From DALYJJ01 sp031969915 (lineage in GTDB: Bacteria > Acidobacteriota > Terriglobia > Bryobacterales > Bryobacteraceae), in assembly GCA_031969915.1 (NCBI GenBank), contig DALYJJ010000011.1:1-64000 (forward strand): 64,000 bases of DNA. The letters run 5' to 3'. The notes beneath the pieces are model-generated. The model did no database searches. It worked only from the letters and a program-made list of their open reading frames with translations, and was not told the DNA's origin. The position numbers and the translations under genes are program-made. The first letter of the stretch is position 1. Every line of letters starts with the position of its first letter. This document shows, one piece after another, positions 60,968 through 64,000 of this stretch.

Positions 60968-62548
60968 TTACTTTTTCTTCTCCGCGGCGGCCAAACCCTG
61001 CTGAGCCGCCCGCTTCGCCGCGTCGCTGGCGCCTGCAAGCGCCAACGCCGCGCGGTACCGTTCCATCGCCGCGGCCCGCTCGCGCGCGGCGTCTTCTGCC
61101 CTGCCGGCGCCTTCCGCGGACTTCGCGGCGGCCTCCGCGAGCCTGGCCAGATACACGTGACACCACGCCGCGTCCACCGGCTCCGGGCCGGCGGAGAGGG
61201 CCCTTTCAAAGAGCCGCTCGGCGGCCTCCGGATCGCGGTTCATCGCCGCGATCCTCGCTAACCCATAATATGCCTTCGCCTGGAAGGCTTTTTCTCCACT
61301 CGCTTCCAGCAGCCGCTGGTAGCGGCCGCGGGCCTGGTCGTACTGCTTTTCGAAGTACAACCGCTCGGCCTCGTCCAGCAGCTTCGCCGCTTCGCCGCGC
61401 TCCGGTTCCGGCGCGGGCGCCGGGGCCTTCGCCACGCGGACCGCGCGCTCGGTGGCGAACTCCACACCGGCCAGCCGCTTGTCCTCCTTGCGCAGGTCAA
61501 GGCCCTCGATCAGTTGCGCGTAGTAGAGCCGCATCGATTGGTCCTGCGTCTCATACTCGGGCAGCTTTTCGTAGAAATAGGGCGCCAGGATGTAGCCTTC
61601 CCGAAGCGCGCGATCGACCATCCCGGTCCGCCGGTCGCGGGGAGAGAGACGGGCCTCCACCGCCCGGACCAGGGACGCGCTGGCGAGCAGCGTGAAGTCG
61701 CTCTTCAGGTACTCGGGCAACAGCGGCGCGGGCTGCGCGAATTCGCCGAGGCCCTTCTTCTGGTCCCAGGCGGTCTGGTTGCGCAGCGCCATCGGATCCA
61801 GCAGGAACGCCAGGTAGACGCGCCGGATGTCGTCCGCCTGCGGCTCGGCGGAAGGCGTCAGGACGATGAAGTAATCGCCGGCGTAGGTCCGCGCGTGAAT
61901 CTGATTCGGTGCGCCGGCCAGGTCGATGTAGATCTGGAAGCGGCGGGGCTCGGCGCCGCTGGTGGCATGGCGCAAGTAGGCGTTCACCTCGGTCACTGCC
62001 TTTACCACCGGGCCCTGATAGCGCGCGAGCGCTTCTTCCACGGCGGGCTGGACACGCTTCCACAGCTCGTCCATCTCCACTTCCCGGTGGAAGCGGGCCA
62101 TCAATTCCGAGAGGCCCTCCAGTTCGCGAACGTCGGGCGGGATTTCGCTCGCCTGGAAACGGAGGCCGTAGTCGGGGGCGCCGGTGGAACTAAGCGCGAA
62201 GGAGACGTATTGGCTCATCTCCAGGGCTGGCGAACCTTGCCGGTGGGCGGAAAAGAACCGCTTCAGATCGGCAAGCACAGGCGGGTTCTTCGCGGCGACG
62301 TACTTCCGGACGGCTTCCCGAAGCGGGTGGTTCGAGGGCGAATTGATATCTCCGTCAAAGCCCGCCGCGTTGATCGCGGCGAGGACGCTGAACAGAGTCG
62401 GGCTGGCGTCAAGCTGGCCTTGCTGAGGTTGCGCCGGAGCAAGCACAACGCCGGCCAGCGCTAGAACGATGAGGGCAGAAAATCGCAAACGGCCACCAGA
62501 TTCCAGTTTACCCCGGGTGGCCGGCGCCGGCCGGGGCCGCTCTTGCAT
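60968..62548 (-). CDS. Secreted protein with C-terminal TPR-like repeats
   Basis: 526 residues from ATG 62548; TTG 62488 is an alternative that would begin right before the signal helix (FSALIVLALAGVVLAPAQ). Residues about 45-340 are an unrecognised globular region (LREAVRKYVAAKNPPVLADLK, RFQIYIDLAGAPNQIHARTY, YFIVLTP, ILAPYFYEKLPEYE). The last 150 residues carry TPR-like helices (AAKLLDEAERLYFEKQYDQA, AKAYYGLARIAAMNRDPEAA, AMERYRAALALAGASDA). Upstream partner of the smaller TPR gene; together they may form an envelope complex. Confidence 0.75.
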   Translation of the reverse strand: MQERPRPAPATRGKLESGGRLRFSALIVLALAGVVLAPAQPQQGQLDASPTLFSVLAAINAAGFDGDINSPSNHPLREAVRKYVAAKNPPVLADLKRFFSAHRQGSPALEMSQYVSFALSSTGAPDYGLRFQASEIPPDVRELEGLSELMARFHREVEMDELWKRVQPAVEEALARYQGPVVKAVTEVNAYLRHATSGAEPRRFQIYIDLAGAPNQIHARTYAGDYFIVLTPSAEPQADDIRRVYLAFLLDPMALRNQTAWDQKKGLGEFAQPAPLLPEYLKSDFTLLASASLVRAVEARLSPRDRRTGMVDRALREGYILAPYFYEKLPEYETQDQSMRLYYAQLIEGLDLRKEDKRLAGVEFATERAVRVAKAPAPAPEPERGEAAKLLDEAERLYFEKQYDQARGRYQRLLEASGEKAFQAKAYYGLARIAAMNRDPEAAERLFERALSAGPEPVDAAWCHVYLARLAEAAAKSAEGAGRAEDAARERAAAMERYRAALALAGASDAAKRAAQQGLAAAEKKK

Positions 62549-62583
62549 GCTACTGAGCGCGGCCCCGGCGGCGAAGGCTGGTG

Positions 62584-63999
62584 TCAGAACACGAACCGGG
62601 CGATGATCTGCGCCGCCCGCGCGTTACTCAGGAAAACACGGGACGGGTCGTTGAACAGCGCGTTGCCGGGAATCAGGTGGTTCCGGGTGGCGGCGCTATC
62701 GATGGACTGCACGGTGTTGATGCTGCCGGGTGTGTACTGCGGATTGTTCAGCGCGTTGAAGAAGGAGGCCCGCAGTTCGAAGCGCTTCGTTTCCGTGATC
62801 GCGAACTTCTTGATCACGGTCAGGTCGAAGTTGTTGATGCCGCCCATGGGCAGGGTGTTGCGCCCGCCGGTGGCACGCGCACCCACGCCCGCCACGATGT
62901 AGCGCGCGTCCGGATTCAGGGCCACGTACGCCACGGTCCGGCCCGCGGTGTTGGTCAGGGCGCGCACCGCGCTGCCCGTGCGGTCACGGCCCGCCGGGTT
63001 CACGATCACGCGGTCCCCGGCGGCGTCGCCGTTCTGGTTCGAATCCACGCCGCTCTGCACGGTGGCGTATTGGGGCGACTCGGCGGTGTAGATGCCGGAG
63101 AGCGTCCAGTTGCCCACCAGGTTCTTCAGGAACCAGTTGTCCGCGCGCGAATACCACGGCGTGTCGTAGATCCAGGTGAAGGTAAGCCGGTGGGTCCGGT
63201 CCAGGAAGGAGCGGGCCCGCTCCGACCGCCAGTTCTGGAAGTCCTGCGGCCGGCGGGGGCTGAGCAGCGTCGAGAAGAGGTCGGCGGTCGAATCGTCGAT
63301 CGTCTTACTCCACGTGTAGGCGCCTTTGAACATCAGGTTATTCGAGAAGCGGCGCGTCGCCTCCAATGCCAGGCCGTGATAGCTGGAGTTACCCCGGTTG
63401 TTGAAAGCCACGATCGGACTGACATAGCCGGCGTTCGCCCAGGCGGGAATGATGTTCGGGCGCGCCTGAATGTCGTTGAGTGTCACCGTCAGGCGGTCCA
63501 GTTCCGCTTGCGACGGAGCCTGGAGGTAAGTGGGAAGGAACAGTTGTTCCGTGGTACGGTTCTGGACGTTGATCCGTTCCTGCACAAAGAGGCGAACGCC
63601 CCTGGTGCCGACGTAGCGCGCCTCGAAGGTGTAATCCTTGGCCACGACCCGCTGGATGCCGAAATTCCAAGAGATCGAGTAGGGCAGCTTCTGATCCGGG
63701 ATGTAAGTACCGGTGGCGGCGATCGCGTCGGCCGCCGAGATGGCGTCCGGCCGGCGGTCCGGGCGGATGCCGCCGCGGGCCAGATACCCCGCGTCGTTGC
63801 GCGTGATGTCGTCCTGAATGTTACTTTCGAGTTGGATCGGCTTCTGCAAAGTGCCGAGGTTATCGAACAGATTGTCGTAGGCCACGCTGAGGCCGGCGCG
63901 CACTGAGGTGAGGCCGTCGCGGCCCGGCGACCAGGCGATGCCCAGGCGGGGAGCGAAGTTCAGCCGCTGCGCGGTCGGAGCGCGGAAGTCGAGGAAGCC
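62584..63999 (-). CDS. Oar-like TonB-dependent receptor, C-terminal part, cut by right edge
   Basis: The frame is open to the window end, about 471 residues visible. Barrel motifs of Oar/SusC-type receptors: LNFAPRLGIAWSPGRDG, VRAGLSVAYDNLFDNL, YSISWNFGIQRVVAKDYTFEARYVG, GLALEATRRFSNNLMFKGAYTWSKT, DRTHRLTFTWIYDTP, FELRASFFNALNNPQY, ending IIARFVF with the C-terminal Phe. Second large receptor of this class in the window. N-terminal domain and promoter are outside. Confidence 0.92.
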   Translation of the reverse strand, partial: GFLDFRAPTAQRLNFAPRLGIAWSPGRDGLTSVRAGLSVAYDNLFDNLGTLQKPIQLESNIQDDITRNDAGYLARGGIRPDRRPDAISAADAIAATGTYIPDQKLPYSISWNFGIQRVVAKDYTFEARYVGTRGVRLFVQERINVQNRTTEQLFLPTYLQAPSQAELDRLTVTLNDIQARPNIIPAWANAGYVSPIVAFNNRGNSSYHGLALEATRRFSNNLMFKGAYTWSKTIDDSTADLFSTLLSPRRPQDFQNWRSERARSFLDRTHRLTFTWIYDTPWYSRADNWFLKNLVGNWTLSGIYTAESPQYATVQSGVDSNQNGDAAGDRVIVNPAGRDRTGSAVRALTNTAGRTVAYVALNPDARYIVAGVGARATGGRNTLPMGGINNFDLTVIKKFAITETKRFELRASFFNALNNPQYTPGSINTVQSIDSAATRNHLIPGNALFNDPSRVFLSNARAAQIIARFVF

Positions 64000-64000
64000 C

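Overview
The window looks like a draft or metagenome-derived chromosomal segment of a high-GC member of the Acidobacteriota, probably close to Bryobacterales/Solibacter. This is inferred from gene content, not from a marker gene. The pointers are two Oar-type TonB-dependent receptors with large beta-barrels (one shows a carboxypeptidase-regulatory N-terminal domain, the other is cut by the window edge), an orphan MacB/FtsX-type permease of the kind expanded in Acidobacteria, a PEP-CTERM esterase, several Tat-exported or secreted sugar-metabolism proteins, and a CarD regulator. I see no rRNA, tRNA, insertion sequence, prophage or CRISPR array. Two runs of 10 N (21670-21679 and 46956-46965) are scaffold gaps inside genes.

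Layout. 1-12.4 kb: alpha-glucan metabolism (malQ cut by the left edge, a glycogen-debranching-type amylo-1,6-glucosidase, a GH63-like glucosidase) mixed with secreted enzymes (UroD-like, GDSL esterase, SMP-30 lactonase, a frameshifted GlcG/HbpS-cupin fusion, a DM13-like protein). 12.4-17.3 kb: a tight minus-strand operon of TonB receptor, YfiR-like protein and CHASE8-HAMP hybrid histidine kinase. 17.6-19 kb: dnaB. 19-22.5 kb: a large Oar-like TonB receptor (interrupted by a gap) with three operator-like dyads upstream. 22.6-25.2 kb: an operon of a CxxCH-tailed repeat protein, a LytS-type kinase and a LytTR regulator, preceded by three 21-bp-phased direct repeats that look like LytTR boxes. 25.2-29.2 kb: PhyH dioxygenase, cysteine-rich zinc-ribbon protein, GH5-like hydrolase and MDR dehydrogenase. 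29.2-34.7 kb: a 968-residue protein of unknown family, an OPT transporter and a YqeY protein.

34.7-37.5 kb: serine pathway pair (a frameshifted class V aminotransferase overlapping serA). 37.5-43.4 kb: an orphan AbiEii-like nucleotidyltransferase divergent from a five-gene saccharide operon (alpha/alpha-toroid-like protein, BNR sialidase-like protein, one exported and one cytosolic sugar isomerase/epimerase, beta-propeller). 43.5-48.3 kb: carD, a small membrane protein, a 33-bp perfect palindrome, recX, then a YtxH / coiled-coil membrane protein / M1-like peptidase operon. 48.3-54.6 kb: S10-type peptidase, orphan ABC permease, TfoX-like protein, and an ECF sigma / anti-sigma / secreted-protein operon. 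54.7-57.6 kb: two-subunit 2-oxoacid:ferredoxin oxidoreductase. 57.6-64 kb: an AT-rich segment with nested inverted repeats ahead of a small zinc-ribbon gene, a TrmJ-type methyltransferase, an HMA-like protein, rnc, two secreted repeat proteins and the C-terminal part of a second Oar-like receptor.

Many genes are joined by 4-bp stop/start overlaps (ATGA, GTGA, TTGA), so operons are easy to read. A TANNNT element 7 to 25 nt before the start codon recurs, suggesting short-leader or leaderless transcription for part of the genes. Two genes carry frameshifts that each fit loss of 2 nt in a short GC tract, and one gap is flanked by an inverted copy of nearby coding sequence, so sequence or assembly error must be considered before reading these genes as broken.
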